Made by a program: the position numbers and the translations under genes. From Amycolatopsis nigrescens CSC17Ta-90 (GTDB taxonomy: Bacteria > Actinomycetota > Actinomycetes > Mycobacteriales > Pseudonocardiaceae), in NCBI RefSeq assembly GCF_000384315.1, contig NZ_ARVW01000001.1:6803001-6867000 (forward strand): a stretch of 64,000 bases of DNA, written 5' to 3'. The notes beneath the pieces are model-generated. The model was not told the origin of the DNA, made no database searches, and saw nothing but the letters and a program-made list of their open reading frames with translations. This document shows positions 15,261 to 24,075 of the stretch, in pieces (the first letter of the stretch is position 1; each line of letters begins with the position of its first letter).

Positions 15261-15878
15261 CTACCCATCGGCGGTTCCCGGGTGGCGGACGGCGCGGAGG
15301 ACGGTGTCGTTGGCGTGGTGGGTGCCCGGCGGGGCGGCGGCGGTTCGCGGGCGGGTTTCGTCGATCAGGACGGTCCAGCCGTCGCCGAGCAGCCCGGCGA
15401 TCTCGTCGGGGCGGTAGTACTGGTTCGGGTCGACGCCGAGCTCCTCTTTCGGTGGCAGGTCGGCGAGGGAGTGGCCGACGAAGAGCAGGGTGCCGCCGGG
15501 GGCGACCGCGGCCAGCAGGCCGTGCAGCGCCCGGTGCCCGGTCTCGCGGGGGAGCGGGAAGTACTGCGCCGACACCAGATCGAACGCGCCGGCCGGTGGT
15601 GGTGTCCTGGTCAGGTCGGCGCGGGTCCACGCCACCTCACCGGCGAAGTCGGTGGAGCTGGCCGCCGCGCGCTCCAGTGCCACCTGCGAAATGTCGATCG
15701 CCGTGACGCGCCAGCCCTGCCCGGCCAGCCAGCGCGCGTCGCCGCCCTCGCCGCAGCCCACGTCGAGCGCCTGGCCCGGCGCCAGTCCGGTCACCTCGGC
15801 GACCAGCACCCCGTTCGGGTTCCCGCTGAAAAGCTGGTCCTGGCCGCGGTACCGCTCGTCCCACAACTGCTGGTCCAT
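15261..15878 (-). CDS. class I SAM-dependent methyltransferase (thiopurine/tellurite-type layout)
   Basis: The 205-residue protein begins MDQQLWDERYRGQDQLFSGNPN and has motif I LDVGCGEGGDARWLA at about residues 39-53. VTAIDISQVALERA follows and LLAAVAPGGTLLFVGH marks the later strand. The WDERY start and short length resemble tellurite-resistance TehB and thiopurine-type methyltransferases, but the substrate is not established. It is followed after 38 nt by an aldo/keto reductase gene. Upstream, in the 93-nt gap to the LuxR-type regulator gene, lies a palindromic 15-mer almost identical to one in the XRE-cupin promoter. Confidence 0.82.
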   Translation of the reverse strand: MDQQLWDERYRGQDQLFSGNPNGVLVAEVTGLAPGQALDVGCGEGGDARWLAGQGWRVTAIDISQVALERAAASSTDFAGEVAWTRADLTRTPPPAGAFDLVSAQYFPLPRETGHRALHGLLAAVAPGGTLLFVGHSLADLPPKEELGVDPNQYYRPDEIAGLLGDGWTVLIDETRPRTAAAPPGTHHANDTVLRAVRHPGTADG

Positions 15879-15949
15879 CGCTGATCTTCCTTCCTCGTCA
15901 CCATTTCCGCACCGACTCTGCCCCGCGCCCGGCCGATCGGCAAGATTCC

Positions 15950-15964
15950 TTGCGGAAACAGCAA
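15950..15964. promoter_or_regulatory. second copy of the TTGC-N7-GCAA element
   Basis: TTGCGGAAACAGCAA differs at one position from the element at 3345-3359. It lies in the 93-nt gap between the LuxR-type regulator gene (stop 15972) and the methyltransferase start (15878). A shared CAAGATT heptamer also lies next to each copy. It is a candidate operator for the XRE-cupin regulator acting in trans. Confidence 0.5.
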
Positions 15965-15971
15965 ATCGAGA

Positions 15972-18260
15972 TCAGCGCCGGGGTTTGGCGACCCAGGCGG
16001 CGATCTGCGCGCGGTTGGTGAAACCGAGCTTGCCCAGGATGTGCTCGATATGGGTTTCCGCGGTCCGCCGGGCGATCACGAGGTGGCCGGCGATCTCGCG
16101 GTTGGTCATGCCCTTCCCGACGAGCACCGCGATCTCGTTCTCGCGTTTGGTCAGCGGGTTGCCGGCGGGCTCCTCGTCCAAGGCGTACGCGAGCGCTTCG
16201 GTGAGGGAAAGCGCGGCGCCGGCGCGGGCCTCCCGGAAGGCCTGCTCCGCGCCGAGCCTGCCGACCACCAGCTCGCTCGCGCGCCGGAGCGGTTCGATGA
16301 AGGCGGCGTAGTTGGTCGGTGCGGTGCCGAGGGACTGCCAGACGGTGGTCGCGGCGCCGAACAGCCTGGCGGCTCTGGCCGGCAGGTCGCTGTGCACGGC
16401 GCAGCCGGCCATCACGGTCAGGGTGAACGCGATGATCAGCCGGTCGTCCACCTTGTGCTGCAGCCGCAACAGCTCGCGGCCCGCCTTCTTGGCCTCCTCG
16501 ATGTCCCCGCACAGGTACTCGGCCGCGCTGCGGGACCACAGGGTCCACGACCGCCAGAAGTCCTGACCGGTGGCCGCGCACGCCCGCGCGCTGCGGCGGA
16601 GCACTTCGCGGCCGCCGGTCAGGTCGCCGGCCAGGCTGCGGGCGAGCCCGTAGTTGTAGGTCGACCACAGCTCGCCGCCGACGTCCGCGCAGTCGCGGAA
16701 CATCCCGGCCGCCAGCTGGAACAGCTTGCTGGCGTTGCCGTTGTCGTCGCCGATCAGGGCGGCGTAGGCGCGCACGTGGTGCACGTAGGCCTGCGCCTGC
16801 TCGTCGCCGGTCTCCTCGGCCACTTCGGCCGCCTGCGTCACCGCGGTCTCGTAGGCGCGCAGATCTCGTTGCACCAGCGCGAGAAACGCGTAGATCCACA
16901 GGCCGTAGGCCCGGCCCGCGGCGTCGGCCGGTGCCGCGTCCAGTAGCCTGCCCAGCCAGATCCGGCCTTCGGTGTTGAGCCCGCGCAGCACCCAGTACTC
17001 CTTGAACGCCCGGATCATCCGCAGCCCGACCACCGCCTCGCCGGGGTCGTGCACGCAGAAGTCCAGCGCCGCGCGCAGGTTGGCGTGCTCCCGTTTGAGC
17101 CGGTTGATCCAGGCCACCTGCTCGGGGCCGAGCCATTCGGCCTCGAACCTCCGGGTCAGCTCCAGGTACCAGTCACGATGCCGCAGCCGCATCCCGGCTC
17201 CCCGCCCCATCGCGTGGAGCTGGTCCTCGCCGTACTGCCGCATCGTCTCCAGCATCCGGTACCGGACCACGCCGTGCAGTTCCTCGCGGAACAGGATGGA
17301 CTTGTCGATCAGCCCGTCCACCGCGTCCAGCACCGCGTCACGGGGAAGCTCGCCGTCGGCGCAGACGGCCTCGGCGGCCTCGATGTCGAAGCTCTCGGCG
17401 AACACCGACGCGTGCGCCCACAGCTGCCGTTCCTCGCGGGTGCACAGCCCGTGGCTCCAGTCCACCAGCGCCTGCAGCGTCGAGTGCCGGTCCGGTCCCG
17501 TTCGCCTGCCGCCGGTGAGCAGGGTGAACCGGTCGTTCAGCCGCTCGGTGAGCTGGCGGACGGACAGGGTGCGCAACCGCGCCGCGGCCAGCTCCATCGC
17601 CAGCGGCATCCCGTCCAGGGCACGGCAGAGCAGGACGACGTCCTCGGCGTTGTCCTCATCGAGGCTGAACCCTGGCACCACGGCGGTCGCCCTGTCGACG
17701 AACAGCCGCACGGCGTCGTACCGCGTCAGCTCGTCCGCGGGACGGCCGGGATCGGGCACGGCCAGCGGCGGCACCGGCAGCACGCGCTCGCCCATCACGC
17801 CGAGGGACTGCCGGCTGGTCGCCAGCACGACCAGCTCCGGGCAGGACCGCAGCAGGATGTCGGCGAACGCGGCACAGGCGTCCACCAGGTGCTCGCAGTT
17901 GTCCAGCACCAGCAACAGCCGGCGCGCGCGGAGCTGATCCACCAGCAGGTCGATCGGCGGCTGGGCCGACCTGTCGCCCAGCCCCAGCCGGTCGGCGACG
18001 GTGCTGACCAGCAGCTCGGGCTCGTGCAGCTCGGCGAGGCCGACGAACACCACGTTCTCCCCGAACGAGGCCCGTGCCGCCGCGGCCGTGCGCAGCGCGA
18101 GCCTGGTCTTGCCGACGCCGCCCGGCCCGGTCAGCGTGACCAGCGCGGCCTCTTCCAGCAGCGACCTGGCTTCGCGGATCTCGGTGTCCCGTCCGACGTA
18201 GGAAGTCCGTTCCGCCGGCGGGTAGCCGGTCGGGTACTCCTCGGTCTGACTTTCGGCCAA
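15972..18260 (-). CDS. LuxR-family ATPase transcriptional regulator
   Basis: The 762-residue protein combines an N-terminal AAA/STAND ATPase (Walker A TLTGPGGVGKTRLALR at about residues 40-55, and LLLVLDNCEHLVDA as Walker B) with a central tetratricopeptide-like helical region. A C-terminal LuxR helix-turn-helix follows (LTKRENEIAVLVGKGMTNRE at about residues 697-716). This layout is common for large actinobacterial regulators of the predicted ATPase/LuxR kind. The first codon is TTG at 18260; no in-frame ATG or GTG with a ribosome-binding site lies nearby, so the start is uncertain. A perfect 19-bp palindrome 34 bp upstream is a likely operator. The methyltransferase gene follows after 93 nt. 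Confidence 0.85.
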   Translation of the reverse strand: MAESQTEEYPTGYPPAERTSYVGRDTEIREARSLLEEAALVTLTGPGGVGKTRLALRTAAAARASFGENVVFVGLAELHEPELLVSTVADRLGLGDRSAQPPIDLLVDQLRARRLLLVLDNCEHLVDACAAFADILLRSCPELVVLATSRQSLGVMGERVLPVPPLAVPDPGRPADELTRYDAVRLFVDRATAVVPGFSLDEDNAEDVVLLCRALDGMPLAMELAAARLRTLSVRQLTERLNDRFTLLTGGRRTGPDRHSTLQALVDWSHGLCTREERQLWAHASVFAESFDIEAAEAVCADGELPRDAVLDAVDGLIDKSILFREELHGVVRYRMLETMRQYGEDQLHAMGRGAGMRLRHRDWYLELTRRFEAEWLGPEQVAWINRLKREHANLRAALDFCVHDPGEAVVGLRMIRAFKEYWVLRGLNTEGRIWLGRLLDAAPADAAGRAYGLWIYAFLALVQRDLRAYETAVTQAAEVAEETGDEQAQAYVHHVRAYAALIGDDNGNASKLFQLAAGMFRDCADVGGELWSTYNYGLARSLAGDLTGGREVLRRSARACAATGQDFWRSWTLWSRSAAEYLCGDIEEAKKAGRELLRLQHKVDDRLIIAFTLTVMAGCAVHSDLPARAARLFGAATTVWQSLGTAPTNYAAFIEPLRRASELVVGRLGAEQAFREARAGAALSLTEALAYALDEEPAGNPLTKRENEIAVLVGKGMTNREIAGHLVIARRTAETHIEHILGKLGFTNRAQIAAWVAKPRR

Positions 18261-18293
18261 GTCTTGCCACCACCCAGTCCCGTCCGCGGCCCA

Positions 18294-18312
18294 TGTTCAC
18301 TGCCAGTGAACA
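18294..18312. promoter_or_regulatory. perfect 19-bp palindrome upstream of the LuxR-type regulator
   Basis: TGTTCACTG-C-CAGTGAACA has 9-bp arms that match exactly around a single central base. It lies 34 bp upstream of the regulator start codon (18260), in the expected promoter zone, and is separated by more than 300 nt from the next gene on the right. Symmetry and position support an operator for a dimeric protein. Its reader is unknown. Confidence 0.65.
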
Positions 18313-18636
18313 GTTGTACTCCGAAAAGCACTGGAACGGGAGAGGGGTGGCGTGGCCGGCGGTGACCGGTCCTGCCGGCCCCGGCGCGACATCTTTGTCA
18401 CCAAGGTATACAGAAGCGACTTCGGGCTATGACAGTTGTGCGCATATTCGCCGGCTCCCGTGCGTGTGCTTGCGTTCCGGTGATCGGAAACCCTAAAGTT
18501 CTTCCGGCGGTGAACAGTTCCGGCGGCGCGGCCGGAACATTCCTCAGCTCCGGGCGAATGGCTCGAACAAGCCTGCGATGTCTTCCTCCGGCTCGCCGGT
18601 GCGCCCGGGATCGGGCAGGCACGAGAATGGGGCGCA
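18313..18636. other. intergenic region without a recognisable gene
   Basis: This stretch lies between the regulator palindrome and the esterase gene and is somewhat less GC rich than the surrounding genes. Short open frames here have no family features or ribosome-binding sites. It presumably holds the promoter and leader of the esterase. I found no convincing -35/-10 pair, RNA gene or hairpin. Confidence 0.5.
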
Positions 18637-19671
18637 ATGGCATCGCTAGGCAATCCGGCCACCCGGAACCGGTTTTCGATCTTCCGCCGTTTCACCCCGC
18701 TGCTGACGTTGTTCTGCGCCCTGTCGCTGACCTCCGCGATGGCACCGGGACTCACCGCGGCGCAGTCATGGCCGAACGCGGCGACCGCCGATGACGGCGC
18801 CAGGGTGACCAAGGAGACCTGGCTCGACGCGCGCACGGTGGACCTGCAGATCGACTCCCCGGCGATCGGTGCGACCGGCACGGTCCGGCTCTTCGTACCG
18901 GCTGGCTGGAAGGCCGAGCCCACCAGGACCTGGCCCACGCTCTACCTGCTGCACGGCTGCTGCGAGCCCGCCGACTACAAGTCATGGGACCAGTTCACCG
19001 ACGTGAAGTCCTTCACCGCGGACAAGGACGTGATCGTGGTGATGCCCAGCGACGGCCCGGCCGGCATGTACACCAGGTGGTGGAATTTCGGGCTCTACGA
19101 GAAGCCGGACTGGGAGGCCTTCCACACCGAGGAGGTCCGGCAGCTCGTCGAGCGGTCCTACCGCGGCGGCACCCAGCGCGCGGTGGCCGGCGTTTCCATC
19201 GGCGGCTACGGGGCACTCGCCTACGCGTTCCGCAAGAAGGGGATGTTCGGCGCCGCCGCGTCCTACAGCGGGATACCGAACACCCTTTATCCCGGTGCCG
19301 CGGGCACGATCAAGGGACTGCTGTTCCGGGTCGGGATCTACAATCCCTGGGCAATGTGGGGCGACGAAAGCTCACCGGTGTCCAAATGGGCGGAGCGCAA
19401 TCCGTACAACCATGTCGACGAACTGCGCGGCACCGCGCTCTACGTCAGCTCCGGAAACGGCGAGACCGGACCCCTCGACCCGCCGGGGCAGAGCGACCCG
19501 CTGGACGCGATGTCCGAGATGACCTCGCGCAGCTTCACCGACCTGCTGGGGCAGCGGGGAATCCCGGTCACCGCGGACTACTACGGCAACGGCACGCACA
19601 GCTGGCCGTACTGGGAACGCGCGCTGCACAACTCGTGGCCCGTGCTGGCACCGGCGCTCGGCCTGTCGTAG
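18637..19671 (+). CDS. secreted esterase of the Esterase D / antigen 85 type
   Basis: The 344-residue protein has a basic N-terminus followed by a hydrophobic Sec signal (TPLLTLFCALSLTSAMAPGLTAAQ), so it is exported. The mature part has the alpha/beta-hydrolase features of PF00756: YLLHGCCEP near the oxyanion region, and GVSIGGYGALAYAF with the nucleophile Ser in G-x-S-x-G. A C-terminal GNGTHSWPYW supplies the catalytic His. Relatives include S-formylglutathione hydrolases, feruloyl esterases and mycolyltransferases; without a mycolate context, a general secreted esterase is the safest call. The ATG at 18637 has only a weak GGGG upstream. It is convergent with the NPP1 gene, with an 8-nt gap. 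Confidence 0.85.
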   Translation: MASLGNPATRNRFSIFRRFTPLLTLFCALSLTSAMAPGLTAAQSWPNAATADDGARVTKETWLDARTVDLQIDSPAIGATGTVRLFVPAGWKAEPTRTWPTLYLLHGCCEPADYKSWDQFTDVKSFTADKDVIVVMPSDGPAGMYTRWWNFGLYEKPDWEAFHTEEVRQLVERSYRGGTQRAVAGVSIGGYGALAYAFRKKGMFGAAASYSGIPNTLYPGAAGTIKGLLFRVGIYNPWAMWGDESSPVSKWAERNPYNHVDELRGTALYVSSGNGETGPLDPPGQSDPLDAMSEMTSRSFTDLLGQRGIPVTADYYGNGTHSWPYWERALHNSWPVLAPALGLS

Positions 19672-19679
19672 TACCCGGG

Positions 19680-20444
19680 TCACCCGGCGGGGTCGAACGG
19701 GATGCCGTCCGGCTTGGCCTTCCGGAGGTTGTCCTCGAAGCTCCCGTCCTTGAGCGCCAGACTCGCCTTGCCGAAGTCGGCCGAGGTCAGCTTGTCGCGG
19801 ATGCCGGCGGGGAAGTTGTTCCAGCTGACCAGCGCCGGGTACTGCCACTTCCGGTAGTGGTTCTCCGGCTGTTCGTCCTTGCCGGCAAGGCGGAAGGCGT
19901 GCGTGCTGCCGCCGTCCTTGTGGTAGACGATCTTCGGGTGCGTCCCTTCCCAGGCGACCTCGGAGGCGGGGTGTTTGGCGTACTCGCCGTGCGCCGACGT
20001 CGAAACGTACTGAGCCTGGTCTTGGTTCACCCACACCACGACATGTTCGAGGTCGTGGCGGTGGCCGAAGGCGTCGACGCCCGCGACGACCTGGTCCTTC
20101 TCGAAGTACAGCGCGTACATGTAGGCGCACCAGTCGTTGTTGCACTTGGCGCGGGCGTAGGAGTTGGTATTGTCCAAATCGGACTGGTCGCGGCAATTCC
20201 CGTTCAGGGCACCGGAGTTGTTCAGCCCCTCGGCCACCGTCCCGTCCGCGCCGATGGCCGGGGTGGAGTAGCAGCCGTCGGTGTCGTAGTCGAAACCCGG
20301 TTGCCACTTGGCGTCCGGCTCGGCGGCGCTGGCCGGCAGCGCGCCGGGCGGTTCGGCCCACGCGGAGGTCGCGGGCAGGACCACGACCAGCGCGGCGGCC
20401 CCGGCCAGTGCCCGGATGGTGAACGACAGCTTTCCCGACCCCAC
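19680..20444 (-). CDS. secreted NPP1 / necrosis- and ethylene-inducing-like protein (NLP)
   Basis: The 254-residue protein has a signal peptide (ALAGAAALVVVLPATSAWA) and the NPP1 core: AYMYALYFEKDQ, then GHRHDLEHVVVW near residue 128, then STSAHGEY. NLPs are secreted proteins first known as plant cytolysins of microbes that bind sphingolipids; many bacterial members have no proven toxicity. The signature heptapeptide is GHRHDWE in canonical members, but here Trp is replaced by Leu (codon CTC), which may alter function. The ATG at 20444 follows a weak GGGAGG site. It is convergent with the secreted esterase. Confidence 0.8.
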   Translation of the reverse strand: MGSGKLSFTIRALAGAAALVVVLPATSAWAEPPGALPASAAEPDAKWQPGFDYDTDGCYSTPAIGADGTVAEGLNNSGALNGNCRDQSDLDNTNSYARAKCNNDWCAYMYALYFEKDQVVAGVDAFGHRHDLEHVVVWVNQDQAQYVSTSAHGEYAKHPASEVAWEGTHPKIVYHKDGGSTHAFRLAGKDEQPENHYRKWQYPALVSWNNFPAGIRDKLTSADFGKASLALKDGSFEDNLRKAKPDGIPFDPAG

Positions 20445-20529
20445 GACAGCGCCTCCCGATCGACGTCCGCACGACCGCCTGATCGTAAGGGCCGCGGACT
20501 GGGGAAACGACCAACTCGAGCTGAACGGC

Positions 20530-21405
20530 TCAGTCCACCGGGACCCCGGCGACGACGGTGGCGACCCGCTCGACGATGGCCCTGGTCACCGGCTGGCGCA
20601 CCAGCCAGGTCCGCATCAGGAACGGCGGCTCGACCAGGCGCGACCACGGCCAGCCCGGCAGCAGCCGCCCGGCGCTGGACTCGGTGAGCAGGACGGCGGC
20701 GGTACCGGCCGCCTCCGCGCAGGCGAGCGCGTTCTCGGTGAACCGGGCGAACACCCAGACCGGCGAGACGCCGAGGTGATGGGCCGCGGCGAGCAGCCGG
20801 TCGTGCTCGGTGGGCACCTGGTCCCTGGCGTGCGCGAGCACGCGCAGGCCGTCGAGGTCGGACAGGCGGCATTCCGCGGTTCCGGCCAGCGCATGGCCGG
20901 GCCGGACCGCCAGCCCGAACGGCTGCTCGAACAGCCCGGCCCCGGCGAGCACCGACGGCGGCTGCTGGTGCGCCAGCCCGAGGTCGAGCCTGCCCTCCCT
21001 GATCATCCGCAGCTGGTCGGTGCTGCTGGCGTCGGTGAACGCGATGTCGGCGTGCGGCGCCCGCTCGCGCACCGCACCCAGCACCCGGTGCAGCCAGCCG
21101 GTCGGCACCCCCGGCGCCAGTCCGATCCGCACGATCTCCCGCGCCGGCCCCGCCGACCGCGCGACCTCCCGGCTGGCGTCGGCCAGCCGCAGCACGAGCT
21201 GGGCGTGTTCGTTCAGGGCGGCCCCGGCCGGGGTCGGGCGAACCCCGGTCGGTACCCGTTCGAACACCGCGACCCCCAGCTCGTGCTCGAGCTGCCGGAT
21301 CTGCCTGGTCAGCGCGGGCTGGGAGATGCGCAACTGTTCGGCGGCCCTGGACAGCGAGCCCTCCGCGAACACCGCGGTGAAGTACCGCAGACGCCTCAGT
21401 TCCAT
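20530..21405 (-). CDS. LysR-family transcriptional regulator
   Basis: The 291-residue protein starts MELRRLRYFTAVFAEGSLSR, followed by the winged-helix core (AAEQLRISQPALTRQIRQLE). An effector-binding domain follows from about residue 90 (IVRIGLAPGVPTGWLHRVL). I chose ATG 21405 because LysR proteins typically begin with M-E-L-R-x-L-R-Y-F; an in-frame extension to 21438 adds residues not seen in the family. It is divergent from the FAD oxidoreductase and MFS transporter genes, and a T-N11-A operator lies between them, so it probably regulates their use of an organic substrate. Confidence 0.88.
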   Translation of the reverse strand: MELRRLRYFTAVFAEGSLSRAAEQLRISQPALTRQIRQLEHELGVAVFERVPTGVRPTPAGAALNEHAQLVLRLADASREVARSAGPAREIVRIGLAPGVPTGWLHRVLGAVRERAPHADIAFTDASSTDQLRMIREGRLDLGLAHQQPPSVLAGAGLFEQPFGLAVRPGHALAGTAECRLSDLDGLRVLAHARDQVPTEHDRLLAAAHHLGVSPVWVFARFTENALACAEAAGTAAVLLTESSAGRLLPGWPWSRLVEPPFLMRTWLVRQPVTRAIVERVATVVAGVPVD

Positions 21406-21436
21406 GGCAGCTCCCGTCGTGGCCTCTACGCTGTCC

Positions 21437-21451
21437 ATACCTTCCGGTTAT
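21437..21451. promoter_or_regulatory. LysR-type T-N11-A box
   Basis: ATACC-TTCCG-GTTAT is a near-perfect inverted repeat with T at 21438 and A at 21450, giving the T-N11-A spacing of LysR recognition sites. It is 32 bp upstream of the LysR start (21405) and about 95 bp upstream of the oxidoreductase start. Dual control of both divergent units is likely. Confidence 0.6.
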
Positions 21452-21545
21452 AGCCCGGCTGACCAAACGATATTGGCTCCGGCCGCCACCCTGCCTTTCT
21501 AATGTGTCCACAGTGCACACCGGGCGAAGGGCGGCAGGGGACACA

Positions 21546-22796
21546 GTGGACACAGTGGACAACTACGACGTCGTGGTCATCGGTGGCGGCGCCGGCGGGG
21601 TCGCGGCCGCGGTGGGGGCCGCGCGGACCGGCGCCTCCGTGCTGCTGGTGGAGCAGTACCCGTTCCTCGGCGGGGCGGCGACGAACAGCTCGGTGCTCAC
21701 CTTCTGCGGGTTCTTCGACCAGCGCGGCGAGCAGGTGGTCGCCGGGGTGGGGGAGGACATCCTGCGGCGGCTGCGGGCCCGCGGTGTCTACGAAGAGAAG
21801 ACGATGGGCTGGACGGGCAATCGCATCGTGCTGCTCGACGTGGAGTCCACCAAGCTGGTCCTCGACGCGGCGCTGGCCGATGCCGGGGTGGACGTGTACC
21901 TGCACACCAGGCTGATCGGCGCGACCCGCTCGAACGAGCGGGTGACCGAGGTGGAGCTGCACCACCGCGGCGGCCGCGAACGCGTCACCGCCAAGGCGTT
22001 CGTCGACGCGAGCGGTGACGGCGCGCTGCTGGCCGAGGCCGGTGCCGGTGTGCGCGTCGCCGCTGTCGACCAGCGCCAGACCAGCACCCTGGTGTGCCGC
22101 TTCGGCGGCGTGGCCGAGGACGCGGACCTTTCCCGCGAGGGGCTGCGCGCGGCGGTGGCCGCCCACGGCCGGCAGACCGGCACCCGGCTGCCCCGCGACT
22201 ACGGCATCGCCGTGCACCTGCCGGTCACCCGCGAGGTGATCGCCCTGCTCGTCGACGAACAGCTCGACGCGCTGGACGTGGCCGCGATCAGCCGGGACGA
22301 GGCGAGTGCCCGCAGGCAGGCGTGGCAGTACCTCGACGCGCTGCGCGCGCACCTGGACGGCTGGGAAAGCGCGTACCTGCTGGAAACCGGCCCGCAGATC
22401 GGCATCCGGGAAGCGCGGCACCTGCGCGGACGCGAGCAGGTCACCGAACAGGACGTGCTCACCGGCCGCAAGCATCCCGGCTCGGCGATCGCCCGCTGCG
22501 GCTGGCCGATCGAGGACCACGCGAGCCCCGGCGTCACCAACTACCGGCCGATCCAGGACGGGGGCTGCTACGACATCCCGTACGGCGCGATCTGCTCGGC
22601 CGACACCGGCAACCTCTGGGGAGCGGGCAGGCTGACCAGCTCCGACGACGAGGCCTACGCGTCGGTGCGGGTGATGGGCACCGCGTTCGCCACCGGCCAC
22701 GCGGCGGGCGTCGCGGCGGCCCAGTACGGCCAGGGCACCGCGCACGACGTGGCCGCCATCCGTGCCGAGCTGCGACGGCAGAGCGCACTCGTCTGA
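21546..22796 (+). CDS. FAD-dependent oxidoreductase
   Basis: The protein of about 416 residues opens with a dinucleotide-binding fold, DVVVIGGGAGGVAAAVGAA, followed by LLVEQYPFLGGAATNS. It ends in GNLWGAGRLTSSDDEAYAS and an FAD-contacting TGHAAGVAAA helix, the layout of FAD_oxidored (PF12831) proteins. The substrate is unknown. The start is uncertain: GTG 21546 follows CAGGGG and places the first strand near the N-terminus, while GTG 21504 would add 14 residues. It is followed after 52 nt by an MFS transporter, suggesting uptake and oxidation of the same compound under the divergent LysR regulator. Confidence 0.8.
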   Translation: MDTVDNYDVVVIGGGAGGVAAAVGAARTGASVLLVEQYPFLGGAATNSSVLTFCGFFDQRGEQVVAGVGEDILRRLRARGVYEEKTMGWTGNRIVLLDVESTKLVLDAALADAGVDVYLHTRLIGATRSNERVTEVELHHRGGRERVTAKAFVDASGDGALLAEAGAGVRVAAVDQRQTSTLVCRFGGVAEDADLSREGLRAAVAAHGRQTGTRLPRDYGIAVHLPVTREVIALLVDEQLDALDVAAISRDEASARRQAWQYLDALRAHLDGWESAYLLETGPQIGIREARHLRGREQVTEQDVLTGRKHPGSAIARCGWPIEDHASPGVTNYRPIQDGGCYDIPYGAICSADTGNLWGAGRLTSSDDEAYASVRVMGTAFATGHAAGVAAAQYGQGTAHDVAAIRAELRRQSALV

Positions 22797-22848
22797 CCCC
22801 GCTTCGGTCCCGGCCGGACCGCTTTCCCCGTGATTCGGAGACTCAACG

Positions 22849-24075
22849 ATGAGTACCACCACGAGTACCACCACCGGTTCGGCGTACCGCTGGGTCGTGC
22901 TGCTGCTGAGCTGGGCGGCCTTCACCATGACCTCGGTGGACAGGTCCACCTGGGGCCCGGCCTCGGCGTCGGTGAGCGATTCGCTCGGCGTCCCGCTCGC
23001 CGCCCTCGGCATCTTCGCCACCTGCTACTACGTCGGCTACGTCGTGTCGAACGCGGGCGGCGGCTTCCTCACCGACTGGCTCGGTGGGCGGAAGGTGCTC
23101 GGCACCACGTCACTGGTGGCCGGCGGGCTGATGGTCCTGTTCGGCTCGACCACGTCGATGGCGATGGGCCTGGTCGTGCAGGGCGCGCTGGGCCTGTTCG
23201 CGGGCGCGGACTTCTCGGCCGGCCTGAAGCTGATCACCTCCTGGTTCCGGCCGGAGGATCGCGGGTTCGCCTCCGGCGTGTTCATGACCGCGACGTCGCT
23301 GGGCACGGTGGTGGCCAACGCGGTGGTGCCCAGCCTGATCGCGAGTTCGGGCTGGCAGGCCTCGTACCACCTGTTCGGCGGGGTCACCGTCGTGCTCGCC
23401 GTGCTGTGCCTGCTGTTCATCCGCGACGGCGAGCGGTCCGGCGACGCGCCGGGGCGGCGTCCCGTGCCCGACCTGCGCCCGTTGCTGCGCAACCGGGACC
23501 TGCTGCTGCTCGGCCTGGCCGGGTTCGGCGGCCTTTGGGGCACCTACGGGTTCGTCACCTGGTCGAACACCCTGATGGTCAAGGGCAACGGGATCAGCCC
23601 GATCGACGCGGGGGTGGTGCTGGTGATCTTCTCCGGTACCGCGGTGGCGGTGAAGCCGCTGGTCGGGTTCGTCACCGACAAGATGGGACTCGGCAGACGG
23701 ATCCCGACCGTGGCCATCCTGTTCCTGTTCGGCGCCACCCTGCTGGTCTTCGGCAGGATGACCAGCTATCAGGCGTTCCTCTGGGTGGCGCCGCTGCTCG
23801 GGGTCGCCGCCTACGCCTACAGCCCGCTGACCGCCGCGCTCACCCCCACCCTGACCGGCGCGCGGCTGGCAGGGTCCGCGGCCGGCGCGGTGAACGCGCT
23901 GTGGCAGCTGGGCAGCGTGATCGTGCCGGCCGTGGTCGGCCCGGTGTTCCAGGCGACCCATTCCTTCTACTCCGCGTTCGTGGTGCTGGCCGCCGGCCCG
24001 ATTCTCGGCGGCCTCGTCATGCTCGGCGTCCGGGACGACCGGCCGGTCAGGCCCGGTCCATCGCCAGTCGCGTGA
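22849..24075 (+). CDS. MFS transporter
   Basis: The 408-residue protein has about twelve hydrophobic segments and the MFS loop 2-3 signature near residues 70-85 (GGGFLTDWLGGRKVLG). An early DRSTWGPA motif resembles anion:cation symporters for organic acids. It probably imports an organic acid or aromatic acid handled by the FAD oxidoreductase encoded just upstream. The ATG at 22849 follows a GGAG-like site. Its last 29 bp overlap the 3' end of the convergent TetR gene. Confidence 0.88.
   Translation: MSTTTSTTTGSAYRWVVLLLSWAAFTMTSVDRSTWGPASASVSDSLGVPLAALGIFATCYYVGYVVSNAGGGFLTDWLGGRKVLGTTSLVAGGLMVLFGSTTSMAMGLVVQGALGLFAGADFSAGLKLITSWFRPEDRGFASGVFMTATSLGTVVANAVVPSLIASSGWQASYHLFGGVTVVLAVLCLLFIRDGERSGDAPGRRPVPDLRPLLRNRDLLLLGLAGFGGLWGTYGFVTWSNTLMVKGNGISPIDAGVVLVIFSGTAVAVKPLVGFVTDKMGLGRRIPTVAILFLFGATLLVFGRMTSYQAFLWVAPLLGVAAYAYSPLTAALTPTLTGARLAGSAAGAVNALWQLGSVIVPAVVGPVFQATHSFYSAFVVLAAGPILGGLVMLGVRDDRPVRPGPSPVA

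Noticed and set aside
15972-18260. Class as AfsR/SARP regulator
   Set aside because: There is an ATPase and a C-terminal LuxR helix-turn-helix but no N-terminal winged helix plus BTAD.
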